Part shown: one piece after another, positions 46,618 through 56,144 of the stretch
Position numbering within the stretch: the first letter of the stretch is position 1
Layout of the letters: each line of letters opens with the position of its first letter
Assembly (NCBI GenBank): GCA_947564645.1
Contig: CANOCU010000007.1
Span: 21,892 to 85,891, forward strand
DNA: 64,000 nt
Origin: an uncultured Lachnospiraceae bacterium
GTDB taxonomy: Bacteria > Bacillota > Clostridia > Lachnospirales > Lachnospiraceae
Direction of reading: 5' to 3'
Notes under the pieces: model-generated
What the model was told of the DNA's origin: nothing
The model's input: the letters and a program-made list of their open reading frames with translations, nothing else
Databases searched by the model: none
Program-made: the position numbers and the translations under genes

Positions 46618-47535
46618 TCAAAAGGAGCACATCTTATCCACATCCAACATCCCCCAGCCCTGTTTGCTCCACGAATCGCCTATATCGTTGGCACTGTATA
46701 TCATTTTCCGCTTGAGCTGCTCATTATCCGTCTGCGGATATTTTTGCAGAAACAACGCCGCCGCTCCTGCGACGACCGGGGTTGCCATGGACGTACCGCT
46801 CTTCTTGATATAAGCATTCCGATACCCGATCCGCCTGTTTCCCTTCCACTGCAGATTGCAGGACAGGATATCGGTTCCCGGTGCCACAATATCGGGCTTT
46901 CGATACAGCATGTTTCTGCTTCCCCTGCCTGAATAGTTCTCGCAAAGATCCTTTCGTGCCCCGAAATACCCTCCTTCATGACAGCCGACCGTAATCACCC
47001 TGCGGCTGCATCCAAGCGGAGAGATCGTCCCCTCTTTCGGACCGTTATTTCCTGCCGCACACACCACAACGATCCCTTTCTCCCATGCAGAATCCAACAT
47101 CTCCACCAGCTCTTCCATCTGCTCCTTATCACCGCTCGAACCGATGCCCAGGGACACATTCAGAACACGAATATGGTAACGTTCATAATTTTCAAGCACC
47201 CACATCAGCCCGTGGTACATGCTTTCAATACAGCCCTCGCCGTTTTGATCCAGTACCTTTCCGATACAGAATCTGCAGGCAGGCGCCATTCCTCTGTAAG
47301 ATCCGCGGGAGGCGTACCCGCTGCCGCCCACACATCCCGCCACATGTGTCCCGTGCCCGCTGTCATCGTAGCTTGCCAGACGCCCGTTCACAAAGTCGGC
47401 AAAGGCGATCACCCGGTCCCCGAAATCCGGATGCCAGCCAATTCCCGTATCCAGAATCGCAACCGCGACTTCCTCTGTTACAATACTTCTCTGTAAAATC
47501 TCATCACACTTGACCTGTTTTCTTACACGATTCAC
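46618..47535 (-). CDS. S8-family serine peptidase (subtilase), no signal peptide
   Basis: A 305-residue subtilisin-type protease with the complete triad: Asp29 in VAILDTGIGWHPDF, His61 in SGHGTHVAGCVGG and Ser249 in SGTSMATPVVAG; the oxyanion Asn is N163 in CAAGNNGPKEGT. There is no signal peptide or recognisable propeptide, so it may be intracellular (AprX/Isp-like) or released by lysis or an unrecognised route. The start is GTG 47535 with GGAG seven bases upstream. It lies immediately downstream of the terminator of the sortase/LRR operon and ends ten bases before the citrate-operon promoter; a promoter of its own is not evident. Contribution to processing the LRR proteins is speculative. 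Confidence 0.9.
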   Translation of the reverse strand: MNRVRKQVKCDEILQRSIVTEEVAVAILDTGIGWHPDFGDRVIAFADFVNGRLASYDDSGHGTHVAGCVGGSGYASRGSYRGMAPACRFCIGKVLDQNGEGCIESMYHGLMWVLENYERYHIRVLNVSLGIGSSGDKEQMEELVEMLDSAWEKGIVVVCAAGNNGPKEGTISPLGCSRRVITVGCHEGGYFGARKDLCENYSGRGSRNMLYRKPDIVAPGTDILSCNLQWKGNRRIGYRNAYIKKSGTSMATPVVAGAAALFLQKYPQTDNEQLKRKMIYSANDIGDSWSKQGWGMLDVDKMCSF

Positions 47536-47564
47536 GTTTTTTCTCCATGTTCACCTGTCTTTCG

Positions 47565-47606
47565 CCAAAAAAACTCCTGGCCTATAGACTATTCTATGCC
47601 AGGAGT
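47565..47606 (-). terminator. Strong terminator of the sortase/LRR operon
   Basis: A perfect 9-bp inverted repeat (47573-47581 with 47598-47606) with further pairing inside the loop, followed on the minus strand by seven T residues. It lies 17 bases after the stop codon of the 952-residue LRR protein. Confidence 0.9.
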
Positions 47607-47622
47607 CTTATCATGTTCTGTA

Positions 47623-50481
47623 TTATATTTGATCTGGTTTCCTGTTCCTGCGATACAGAAACATCGTCAGGGCCATGAAAAACAGTCCTGCACTTAAGAA
47701 CCATTTGGGATGGATACTGTTATCCCCTGTATCCGGCGATTCGTCCTTATTTCCCAGGGAAGTGAACACAGCCTGCCCGTCTTTCACATTCGCGGTCGAT
47801 TCCTTGCCGGATCCGTAATTGTAAATGCCATACGGCGAAAAATGTCTGGCAGTAAAAGTTACCGCATTCATACCGTCCGCCGAAACCACCCTGCTGTCCA
47901 CCTCTTCTAACTGCCCGTCCTCGTCGAGACAGACTACATGCAGGTTCTCTTCCCCTACGCCATTCGGTATCGGTAAGGTTACATCAACACTCATCTTGCC
48001 CAGTCCCGTGATCGGTATCCCGCTGGAAGCTTCCGTCAAGTTGATCTCATAAGCACACAGATTACCGGGCAGGGTATTCCCGTAAATCTTCTTATAGACA
48101 TCCCCGATCTTCGTCCCGGCAATTTCGTCATCTCTGACCGTCAATACAAATCCTTCATCGGAACCGGCAAGAACCGCTCCGGCGGCGCCGTTGTCAGGCA
48201 TGGTATCACTCTCGATCACTACCCTGATGCCTGTATCTGTCTGCGCATCTTCATTGCCGGAACTGTCGGCAGAACCGGCAATCTGTCCGCCTTCTTCCAG
48301 GACATAAGATCGTCCATCGATCTTACAGGTATCTCCGACGGCCGGCAAAGCGTCATGCCCCTGCCTGGATACGATCTGCAGGGTTCCTTCCCCCTCGTCT
48401 GACGCTTCCTTCCCCATTTTACAGACAACACCTGTAAAGCCGGCTTTTGTGTCAGCAAGCACGGTCCCCGTCAGATCATTGACCGACTCCGGAACAATGG
48501 CTATCGTGCTTCCCTTAAATGCCAGATCCCGATAGGTATCCCTGTATAGCCTGGTAGACATGGTCTCGTAAGAAAGCGCCGGCAGTTTTTCGCCTGCAAA
48601 AACAACAACACCGTTTCCTGGCTCCTTCACAGAATCTGCACTGTCAAAAGCGCGAAGTCCTATCTCTTCGACGGTTTCCGGAATAACTATCGTATTGAGC
48701 GGACAGCCTGCAAACGCTCTGTCACTGATCTTTCTGATCTGACTTCCGCCTTCTGTCTGTGTGAGATTATTACAGTCCGCAAAGGCAGCCTCTCCGATCA
48801 CTTCCACGCTGTCCGGCAAAGTAACGCTTTCAATCTCCTGATGTTCTTTAAAGACTTCCGCTCCGATTCTCTTCACACCGTCGGGAATCGCAACAACACT
48901 GCTATTTCCCTTATAAGCCAGAAGAATGCCGTCCCCGACGATCAGAAAATCACCTGCATCGTTTTGTCTCCATGCCGACAGCCAGGCCGTCTGTTCGAAG
49001 GCAGCCGCATCTATCGCTTCCACACTCTTTGGTATCGTCACCTCTTTCAGATCATCACAATGATAAAAAGCCGCATATCCTATCTCCTCTACCCCTTCCG
49101 GGATCGAGACGAACTGCAGACCGGATCTTGCAAAAGAAAAATCACCGATCCGCACGACATTTTCCGGAATCGTATAGGAAGTCATTTCACTGTCATAATA
49201 GGCCTGTGCTGCAATGACAGTCTTTCCGTCGCCGCCTTTCACAATCGCATATTTCGGAAAGGAACCGCCCTTCGCATCATCGGAGCCGGCCAGTCCCGGA
49301 ACCGTATCCATATTCTGTTCCGTATCTTTATCCGGCGGCCCTCCGATCGTCTCTCCGGTACTTCCGACATTGATCGTAGCCGTCGCATTGTCTATAATCA
49401 CATAAGCCTGCTCACCGATTACCCGCGTCTTTCCCTTGACAGAGTCGTCTTCCTCCTCCGCCATCGCATTCATATGGGAAACCTCATGGTAATAATCGAC
49501 CGGTTCCGGTATCATATCCGGGACAGTGATATCCTGCATATCATTACTGCTGACACTGTCAGAGACAGGAGCTTCTTCATATTCGGATACTTCGATATCT
49601 TCTAAAGTCAAAGACTGTGCAAAAGTATCCGCAGCCGACCCGGCATCCGCCTTAATCTTAAGCTTGGTACATCCGTCAAAGGCCGTACTGTGGATCGTGC
49701 CTACAGAAGCAGGAATCGTGATCTGACGGAGTCTTACACAGTCTTCAAACGCCTTCATATCAATGTTCTTGACCGAGAAAGAAATCTCCGCGTCTTTCAA
49801 ATTCCGACAGTTGGAGAATGCATAGGCAGGAATCTCCTTCACATCCTTGCCTATGCTCACGTGCTCTAAATGATAATTGCCCCAGAAGGCATACGGCTTA
49901 ATTGTCTTAATACCTGAAGGGATATCATAGTTGTCACCTTTCCTGCCGGCAAGCAGCTGATAGATCGTATCTCTGCCGTCTTTATTCAGGATCGCGCCGT
50001 CATCGCAGGTAAATTTGGGATTGCTGCTGCTGAAACGTATCTTTTCCAGACTGTGATTCCCGGCAAACGCTCCGTTGCCAAGGCTTGTAAGTCCTGTTCC
50101 CACCGTCACATCCTTTAATGACAGACAGCCGCTGAAAGCCGCCGTGCCAACTTCCCGCACAGAATCCGGTATCGTCACACTTTCCAAATTCTTACATTCT
50201 GAGAAGGCTCTGGCACCAATAACCTCGACCGCATCGCCAATCGTCACATTGCGTATCTTATCATTACCTGCAAAAGCTTCCGCTTCTATTCTTTTCACCG
50301 AATTGGAAACAGACACGGTGTCAGCCGTGCCGTTATACTTCACTAATGTCGTCCCATCCATCTGAAAATCAGATGCAGAGGCGGTCGGAGCCGCCTCCAC
50401 ATCTGATACAGGGATCTGTGTTACTGCCGTTGCCGTAGCAAGAAGCAGAATACCTATCAGATTTCTTATTGTTTTCTTCAT
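47623..50481 (-). CDS. Sortase-anchored leucine-rich-repeat (BspA/LRR_5) surface protein
   Basis: A 952-residue secreted wall protein. A signal peptide (about residues 1-31, ending near VEAAPT) is followed by BspA-type LRR_5 repeats (F-x-x-C-x-x-L-x-x-V-x-I-P-x-S-V pattern) in two blocks, about 60-285 and 420-640. A beta-rich region and a C-terminal module follow (VDVTLPIPNGVGEENLHVV, FTARHFSPYGIYNYG). The end is a sorting signal SPDTGD, a hydrophobic helix (WFLSAGLFFMALTMFLY) and RRNRK. BspA-like repeats are often adhesins. The C-terminal module and the IHPKWFLS segment are shared with the larger neighbour. It starts ten bases after that gene and ends at a strong terminator. The class B sortase upstream is the likely anchoring enzyme. 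Confidence 0.88.
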   Translation of the reverse strand: MKKTIRNLIGILLLATATAVTQIPVSDVEAAPTASASDFQMDGTTLVKYNGTADTVSVSNSVKRIEAEAFAGNDKIRNVTIGDAVEVIGARAFSECKNLESVTIPDSVREVGTAAFSGCLSLKDVTVGTGLTSLGNGAFAGNHSLEKIRFSSSNPKFTCDDGAILNKDGRDTIYQLLAGRKGDNYDIPSGIKTIKPYAFWGNYHLEHVSIGKDVKEIPAYAFSNCRNLKDAEISFSVKNIDMKAFEDCVRLRQITIPASVGTIHSTAFDGCTKLKIKADAGSAADTFAQSLTLEDIEVSEYEEAPVSDSVSSNDMQDITVPDMIPEPVDYYHEVSHMNAMAEEEDDSVKGKTRVIGEQAYVIIDNATATINVGSTGETIGGPPDKDTEQNMDTVPGLAGSDDAKGGSFPKYAIVKGGDGKTVIAAQAYYDSEMTSYTIPENVVRIGDFSFARSGLQFVSIPEGVEEIGYAAFYHCDDLKEVTIPKSVEAIDAAAFEQTAWLSAWRQNDAGDFLIVGDGILLAYKGNSSVVAIPDGVKRIGAEVFKEHQEIESVTLPDSVEVIGEAAFADCNNLTQTEGGSQIRKISDRAFAGCPLNTIVIPETVEEIGLRAFDSADSVKEPGNGVVVFAGEKLPALSYETMSTRLYRDTYRDLAFKGSTIAIVPESVNDLTGTVLADTKAGFTGVVCKMGKEASDEGEGTLQIVSRQGHDALPAVGDTCKIDGRSYVLEEGGQIAGSADSSGNEDAQTDTGIRVVIESDTMPDNGAAGAVLAGSDEGFVLTVRDDEIAGTKIGDVYKKIYGNTLPGNLCAYEINLTEASSGIPITGLGKMSVDVTLPIPNGVGEENLHVVCLDEDGQLEEVDSRVVSADGMNAVTFTARHFSPYGIYNYGSGKESTANVKDGQAVFTSLGNKDESPDTGDNSIHPKWFLSAGLFFMALTMFLYRRNRKPDQI

Positions 50482-50491
50482 AAAATTTCCC

Positions 50492-53400
50492 TTATGCTGT
50501 TTTCACTTTGGTCCGCTTATCTTTCTTCATAAACAGAATTACGGATAAGCATGCCAGGCCGAGGGATAAGAACCACTTCGGATGGATCGGATCACCGGTC
50601 TTGGGCGTCGTATCAAGCATACCCTCCGTCAGATTACCCGTATCTACATAAATCGTATACGGTGAGAAGTGGGACGCCGTAAATCTGATACAAGGGACGC
50701 CGTTTATCGTTGTGAAATTCTCATTCAGGTTCTCCAACTGATTACCGTTCACCACAGCACCCGCCATATTATTACCGCCATAAGCGATCAGGGCATCCGG
50801 GATCGGAATCGTGATATCTACCGATATTCCCGACGTATCTGTGATCTTCGTGGTTCCGGTAGCGTCATACAGGCTGATATCCATTGCATAATAAAGGATA
50901 TTATCCAGGCTGCCATACTCGCCTGTCAGCGCATCTGCCACAGCCTTCGTCGCCTCATCCGTCTCGGAGATCTTGATGATAAAGTTATCCGTCGCACCGT
51001 TCACATTCGCGGTCGCAAGATCCTTGTTCGAGATACCGGGCTTGGTAATATCTACCCTGGTACTGCCCGCACCGGTGTTGCGGTCATTCCCGCCATTGCC
51101 GCCATTGCCGCCGGTGCTGCCGGCCGCCGGTGCTGCCGGTGTTGTTCCCGCTGTATATTCTGCGGTGATCGTTACGTTATTGCCCGGCATCGTAAATGTC
51201 GTCGGCGACGTGCTGACACTGGCCAGTGAAACACCCTGGGATTCGGTCACCCACTTGCTGAATACCGATCCTGCCGCCGGTGTATTAGCCGTAATAACGA
51301 CAGGCGCACCCTGTGCATAGCTGCCGCTGCCGCTACCGCCGATCACCGTCACCGAATACATCGCCGTATTTCCTGTTGACGACGTGGTCGATGTAGATGC
51401 GGACGAGGAAGAAGTCGTACTCGTACTGGAGGATGTCTGTGACGAAGTCGTCCTGTTCGACGTTGTATTCGAACCCGAATTCGATCCTCCTGAATTTGTG
51501 CTGCCGCCGCTGGTCGTTGCCTTATACAGGGCAACGATGGACTTATTCGCCTGTATATTCGTATAACTGTCACTCCATTTATCGAAAGCATATCCTGCAT
51601 GAACAGGCTGTGAAGGTGCAATTGCATCACTTCCCGGCTCAATATACTGTGTCGGCCCGATCTTCTTACCGTCGACACCGTCATAGAACTCTACCATATA
51701 CTTGCCGTTTACCATGCCGCTATCTGAGTGGCCCTGTGCATAGAAGATCGTATCCTCCGTGATCTTATCGTCGATCTCGGTACCGTTCATGCCGACCCAT
51801 TGCTCGAATGTCCAGCCTTCATGAACCGGATCCTGCGGAACGACCGCATATCCGCCATCCTGCACATACTGCGGATTCTCTATCTCATTGCCTTCCTTAT
51901 CGACCAGTCCACTCATCATCATATGGTCGGAATCCAGGAAAGTAACGATCCACAACTCGCCAAGACGATTGTTATCCAACGTAAGATTATAGGCTTTGCC
52001 ATATTCCTTGACGTAACGAACAACTGCGGAATCATCATAGGTTCTTACCAATGTATTGCTTTTCTCTTCACTGCTCTCAAACGCATTGCCGGATATCTTC
52101 ACTTCCTTACCGTAGAAGGTGAGCGTATTCAGGGCATTGGAACCGATAAACACGCCTCGTTCCACATCATTCACGGTTCTCGGCAGAGTCACGGAAGCCA
52201 ACTTATCACAGTTCCGGAAACAGTCCTCCGGAATGATCGTCAGTCCGGCCGTATCATTCATGCCGAAGCTGATCGAGGTAATATTGTCACAATCCTCAAA
52301 GGCTCCGGGCTTGATCGAACTCACACTGGCAAGGTTCGGATCCGAGACGATGCTCACTACGCCTTCACCGACACCATTCCCTCTTGCTGACAGACATTCC
52401 TCTATGGTACGGGAACCGTCCGCATTATTGGAATATATGATGCCATTCTCTGTCGTGTAATACTCGTTGTTGCTGACCGAAGTCATCCTGTAACAGCCTC
52501 GAAACGGCGCCTTACCGATATCGGCAAGATCATCCCCTATAACTACCCATCTTAAGTTCTCGCAGCTGTCAAACGCATAGTCCGGCAGATACCTGACACT
52601 ATTGAGCGTAACCGACTGAATCAGGTCATTGCCCCGGATATGGGACTCCACTGACGTATTGTCCTTAAAGTATCCGCTGAACAAACCAGGCACGATCTGC
52701 GTATGATCAACCTCGTCGTTCCCTGTCCGCTCATACATCTTGACAATATCCGTACTCCAGTTATCTCTCAGATACGTATTATAGTTGCCTGTATTTCTGT
52801 CAACATCTGTGGTGACATTTCCGTTTACGTCATAATTCTTGACATATCCATATACATCGATGGAATCAACGCCCTCCGGCACAATAATATTCCTGGTAGC
52901 ATAGACCAGTCCCTGCTCTTCCGCCGTAGGCGCACGATATGGATCGTTCACATCCACGAGGTCTATTACATTATAAGGATATACGCTATAGTAAGGTTTC
53001 GGACTTCCGGCCGGCACCGGCGTATCTGCCGCTGCCAAAACCGTGATCGGCTCAAACAACCAGTCCGTCAGAGCCTTCGCGGTTGTCGTCGTACTCGAAT
53101 CGCTTGTTGTGTCAGGCACATCCGGGGTAGACGGATTCGGATTCCCGTTTTTCCAGTCCTCCCAGTTCTTACAGAACTCAGCATTGATCCACGGACCATA
53201 GTTATCCGAAGCATACAATGCTTCCTTATCACTTTCCGATGCCCATGCATTGGCAAAGTTCTTACGGTTCTCGTCATACTTCTCATCTGCATAACGATTA
53301 TACCACTCAGCAACCTTCATATCTTCATAGGATGCGAAATTACCGTTTCGGATCTCATCCGCATGTGCATCATAAAGAATCTCGCTGACTTCATTATACT

Positions 53401-56059
53401 TCGGATAGTCAAGCAGCGTGACCATCTTTGTGACCGGATTATACATAACGGTCAGATAGGTCGGGGAAAGGCTCTTATAACACACTCTGATCCCATCCTG
53501 CGTCTGAATGACATTACCCGGATCCGTTGCCCAGTCAAAGGGCGCATATCCTTTCACGATATCTCCATGGAAGGTCAGCTCGCCGCTCTGTGTCTTAAAG
53601 GCATCCGTACCGATCGTAAACGCCTCATGTCCGCCAAGCGGAGAATTAAAGGTTACATCTGTCAGACTGATACAGTCTTTAAAGGCATTGTCTCCGATCT
53701 TCGTCACGGAATTACCGATATAGACTTTCTGCAGCTTCTGCCAATCTTTCTGATTCTTGCCGCCACCGCCCTGGAACACACCGTTCTCGATCTCGGTAAT
53801 GGATTCGTCCTTGATCGTCAGGGAGATCACATTCTCATTCAGTTCGGAATCACTGAAACATCCCGAAGCGATTCCGACCACTTTCGTATGTCCCACCAAT
53901 GCCGGTATTACAAGCTTCACATTCTTCTTTTTCGAATCCTCTACGCCCGGCTTAAAGGTACAGGACGTCAGAATCCCTTTATCGTTAATGCATAACAGAT
54001 ATGTTCCGTCACTGACTTCATAATATTCCACGCCGTTCTCGATGTACAGGTATGGCACGGTCTCCGAAACTGCCGTCACGGCATCCCAGGTACTTGTTCT
54101 CGGATACGCCGGATCCCCCTGTGTGTTGGTCTTGGGACCTTTCACATAGAAGTCGGGATTGATCACATCCGCAAACAGCTTCTCCGGGTTGTACTGTACA
54201 AAACCACACGCCTGCGGATCATTCTTCTGATCCGTCGGGAATTCCACATACTGCAAGTTGACGCATCGGTGGAATACCGAATCAGGAATCTTGGTATCCG
54301 GTGTCGCCGTGCGGCCGTAATTTTGCGGAAATACCACATACTCCAGGCTGGATCTGCCTGCGAAGAGATAGTTGCCGATACTCTTCGCATCAGACATTCC
54401 CTTAGGCAGTACGATCCCCATCGGAAGTGAACCGCCCTCTACCGCAAAAGTGCCGTCCCCGAGAGAAATAATAGCGGAATCCGCCATCGCCACACTGGAT
54501 AACGCGTTACAGTCATAGAACGCATAATCCTTAACCTCGCAGGCGGTCTTCATATTATTCAGATTAAGAGTCGAAAGATTCCGGCACTTCGAAAAGGCGC
54601 CGTACCCGATCGTTGTAATGGAAGTCGGCAGCACGATCTCATTGATCGCAGTTCCGCTGAAGCAGTCCGCACCGATCACTTCCGTACCCTGGGCAATCTT
54701 AACCGTGGCAAGCTTAACACAGCCCTTAAAGGCCCTGTTACCGATCTTTGCCACGTTATCGATCTGAATGCTCTCCATCAGAGCCGCATCGGCAAAAGCC
54801 TCGTCCCCGATATAACCGATCATCGAAGGAATTACCAGGTTTACGACCTTGGACACGCCCTTAAAGGCCTGATTTCCGATCGCACACATCAGATACGGGC
54901 TTGTGGCCGTGGCCAGAAATCCGTTCAGGTCATTGGAGGCTCCCATGGATTCTATCGGCTTTCCGCCGTGCGCCATATAGATCACACTTTCGGTATCTGT
55001 GGATCCGTCTGTCTTCAGCCTGCTGTCACTGACACGGCGGAGCGTATAGCCTGAACCGTATTTCTCTAGTGATTTATCCTGATCACAGAAGAATTTGAGC
55101 TTCTGTTCTGTGGAATAGACCTCAGAGGGCTTTTTGATCAATTCTTTCGGTACGATAGGTTCTGTCCCGCCGTTTTTATCATAATTTTCTTTATCTTTCT
55201 CATACTGCTGGAATTCTTTTACCTTATTGTCGTATTCCGTCTTGCAGTTGGTCTGGAAAAAGTTCTTCTCAAACTCCGTCAGGCTGTTTGCCTTATAAAC
55301 GCCGTAGCTGAATATGATCTCCAGTGTCGGATCCATCTTCATATTCTTCATTGCCTTATCATGAGTCATGCCATTGGCAACGGGAGTTCCGTCCGCATTA
55401 AGCTCCTGATAATTTTCGTTAAAATATGCCTCAAACCGATTCTCCGGCACCGTATAGTACTCTGTGATCGGCTTCATGCCCAGTTCCAGCTTATCGGTCG
55501 AATACTGGTTATTGTACTTGCAGATGACGCCGCGGTCCGCGTTACTCTCCGGTTCTTTCACCTGATAGAACATAAATTGCCAACACAGGTCATAAATGCC
55601 GCCGCCCACGTCCGTCGTCGCCAGGGAAGGCATCACATCCGGCTCCTGCATCAGGTCTTCTATGTCTTTACCGGCATGACGGTTCAGATCGATCTTCTTG
55701 CCGCTGGTGCTCGTGGCGGTCAGTTCGTCATGCGACGTATCTCTGACTTCTTTGATGACTTCTTCCATGACAGGATTGCCGTCGGCATCCTTGATCACAT
55801 CGCCATTCTCATCTTTCTTTTCCACAAGTTCTGTCACCTTGCGCAGTGTATCCTTGTATCCATAGCCTGCCAGATCCTTTTCATGCACATCTGCAGCTCT
55901 GGTCATATTTCCGGCTGCGTCTCCATTGTCCGCATAGTTCTCCGGTACAGGTACCGCCGCGATCCCGATAGCTGTGATCATAAGTACAGCCGCCAGACTC
56001 CGTCTGACACTTCTCTTCAATCTTCTCCCTGATTTCTTAGCCGTCTTTTTCATAGCCAT
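50492..56059 (-). CDS. Giant sortase-anchored LRR surface protein with InlB-type repeats
   Basis: An 1,855-residue secreted protein. Order: a positively charged signal peptide (about 1-45); a unique charged N-terminal domain (about 50-365); LRR_5 repeats in blocks (about 385-670, 780-870, 1080-1400) broken by inserts; two Listeria-Bacteroides/InlB-type repeats (VTFLDSDHM...WTFEQWVG, VEFYDGVDGKK...YAFDKWSD); a Ser/Thr/Asn-rich stalk; a second InlB-like repeat; a Gly/Asn-rich linker; a C-terminal module (VDITIPIPDAL, FTASHFSPYTIYVDTG); and the sorting signal TPKTGD, a hydrophobic helix and a basic tail. ATG 56059 is chosen (GAGGAG six bases upstream). It is probably an adhesin or wall-displayed binding protein. 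It is preceded by the sortase gene. Confidence 0.88.
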   Translation of the reverse strand: MAMKKTAKKSGRRLKRSVRRSLAAVLMITAIGIAAVPVPENYADNGDAAGNMTRAADVHEKDLAGYGYKDTLRKVTELVEKKDENGDVIKDADGNPVMEEVIKEVRDTSHDELTATSTSGKKIDLNRHAGKDIEDLMQEPDVMPSLATTDVGGGIYDLCWQFMFYQVKEPESNADRGVICKYNNQYSTDKLELGMKPITEYYTVPENRFEAYFNENYQELNADGTPVANGMTHDKAMKNMKMDPTLEIIFSYGVYKANSLTEFEKNFFQTNCKTEYDNKVKEFQQYEKDKENYDKNGGTEPIVPKELIKKPSEVYSTEQKLKFFCDQDKSLEKYGSGYTLRRVSDSRLKTDGSTDTESVIYMAHGGKPIESMGASNDLNGFLATATSPYLMCAIGNQAFKGVSKVVNLVIPSMIGYIGDEAFADAALMESIQIDNVAKIGNRAFKGCVKLATVKIAQGTEVIGADCFSGTAINEIVLPTSITTIGYGAFSKCRNLSTLNLNNMKTACEVKDYAFYDCNALSSVAMADSAIISLGDGTFAVEGGSLPMGIVLPKGMSDAKSIGNYLFAGRSSLEYVVFPQNYGRTATPDTKIPDSVFHRCVNLQYVEFPTDQKNDPQACGFVQYNPEKLFADVINPDFYVKGPKTNTQGDPAYPRTSTWDAVTAVSETVPYLYIENGVEYYEVSDGTYLLCINDKGILTSCTFKPGVEDSKKKNVKLVIPALVGHTKVVGIASGCFSDSELNENVISLTIKDESITEIENGVFQGGGGKNQKDWQKLQKVYIGNSVTKIGDNAFKDCISLTDVTFNSPLGGHEAFTIGTDAFKTQSGELTFHGDIVKGYAPFDWATDPGNVIQTQDGIRVCYKSLSPTYLTVMYNPVTKMVTLLDYPKYNEVSEILYDAHADEIRNGNFASYEDMKVAEWYNRYADEKYDENRKNFANAWASESDKEALYASDNYGPWINAEFCKNWEDWKNGNPNPSTPDVPDTTSDSSTTTTAKALTDWLFEPITVLAAADTPVPAGSPKPYYSVYPYNVIDLVDVNDPYRAPTAEEQGLVYATRNIIVPEGVDSIDVYGYVKNYDVNGNVTTDVDRNTGNYNTYLRDNWSTDIVKMYERTGNDEVDHTQIVPGLFSGYFKDNTSVESHIRGNDLIQSVTLNSVRYLPDYAFDSCENLRWVVIGDDLADIGKAPFRGCYRMTSVSNNEYYTTENGIIYSNNADGSRTIEECLSARGNGVGEGVVSIVSDPNLASVSSIKPGAFEDCDNITSISFGMNDTAGLTIIPEDCFRNCDKLASVTLPRTVNDVERGVFIGSNALNTLTFYGKEVKISGNAFESSEEKSNTLVRTYDDSAVVRYVKEYGKAYNLTLDNNRLGELWIVTFLDSDHMMMSGLVDKEGNEIENPQYVQDGGYAVVPQDPVHEGWTFEQWVGMNGTEIDDKITEDTIFYAQGHSDSGMVNGKYMVEFYDGVDGKKIGPTQYIEPGSDAIAPSQPVHAGYAFDKWSDSYTNIQANKSIVALYKATTSGGSTNSGGSNSGSNTTSNRTTSSQTSSSTSTTSSSSASTSTTSSTGNTAMYSVTVIGGSGSGSYAQGAPVVITANTPAAGSVFSKWVTESQGVSLASVSTSPTTFTMPGNNVTITAEYTAGTTPAAPAAGSTGGNGGNGGNDRNTGAGSTRVDITKPGISNKDLATANVNGATDNFIIKISETDEATKAVADALTGEYGSLDNILYYAMDISLYDATGTTKITDTSGISVDITIPIPDALIAYGGNNMAGAVVNGNQLENLNENFTTINGVPCIRFTASHFSPYTIYVDTGNLTEGMLDTTPKTGDPIHPKWFLSLGLACLSVILFMKKDKRTKVKTA

Positions 56060-56144
56060 TGCCCTCTCCTCAACTCCCATGTATGTTCTATGTCATGCTG
56101 CGTCTCTATTCCACAAGTCTAAATTCCATATCCGCCAGATCCGA

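Noticed and set aside
52703-53995. Plus-strand frame of about 430 codons opposite the giant LRR gene
   Set aside because: Antisense shadow; the Ile/Arg-rich translation has no recognisable features.
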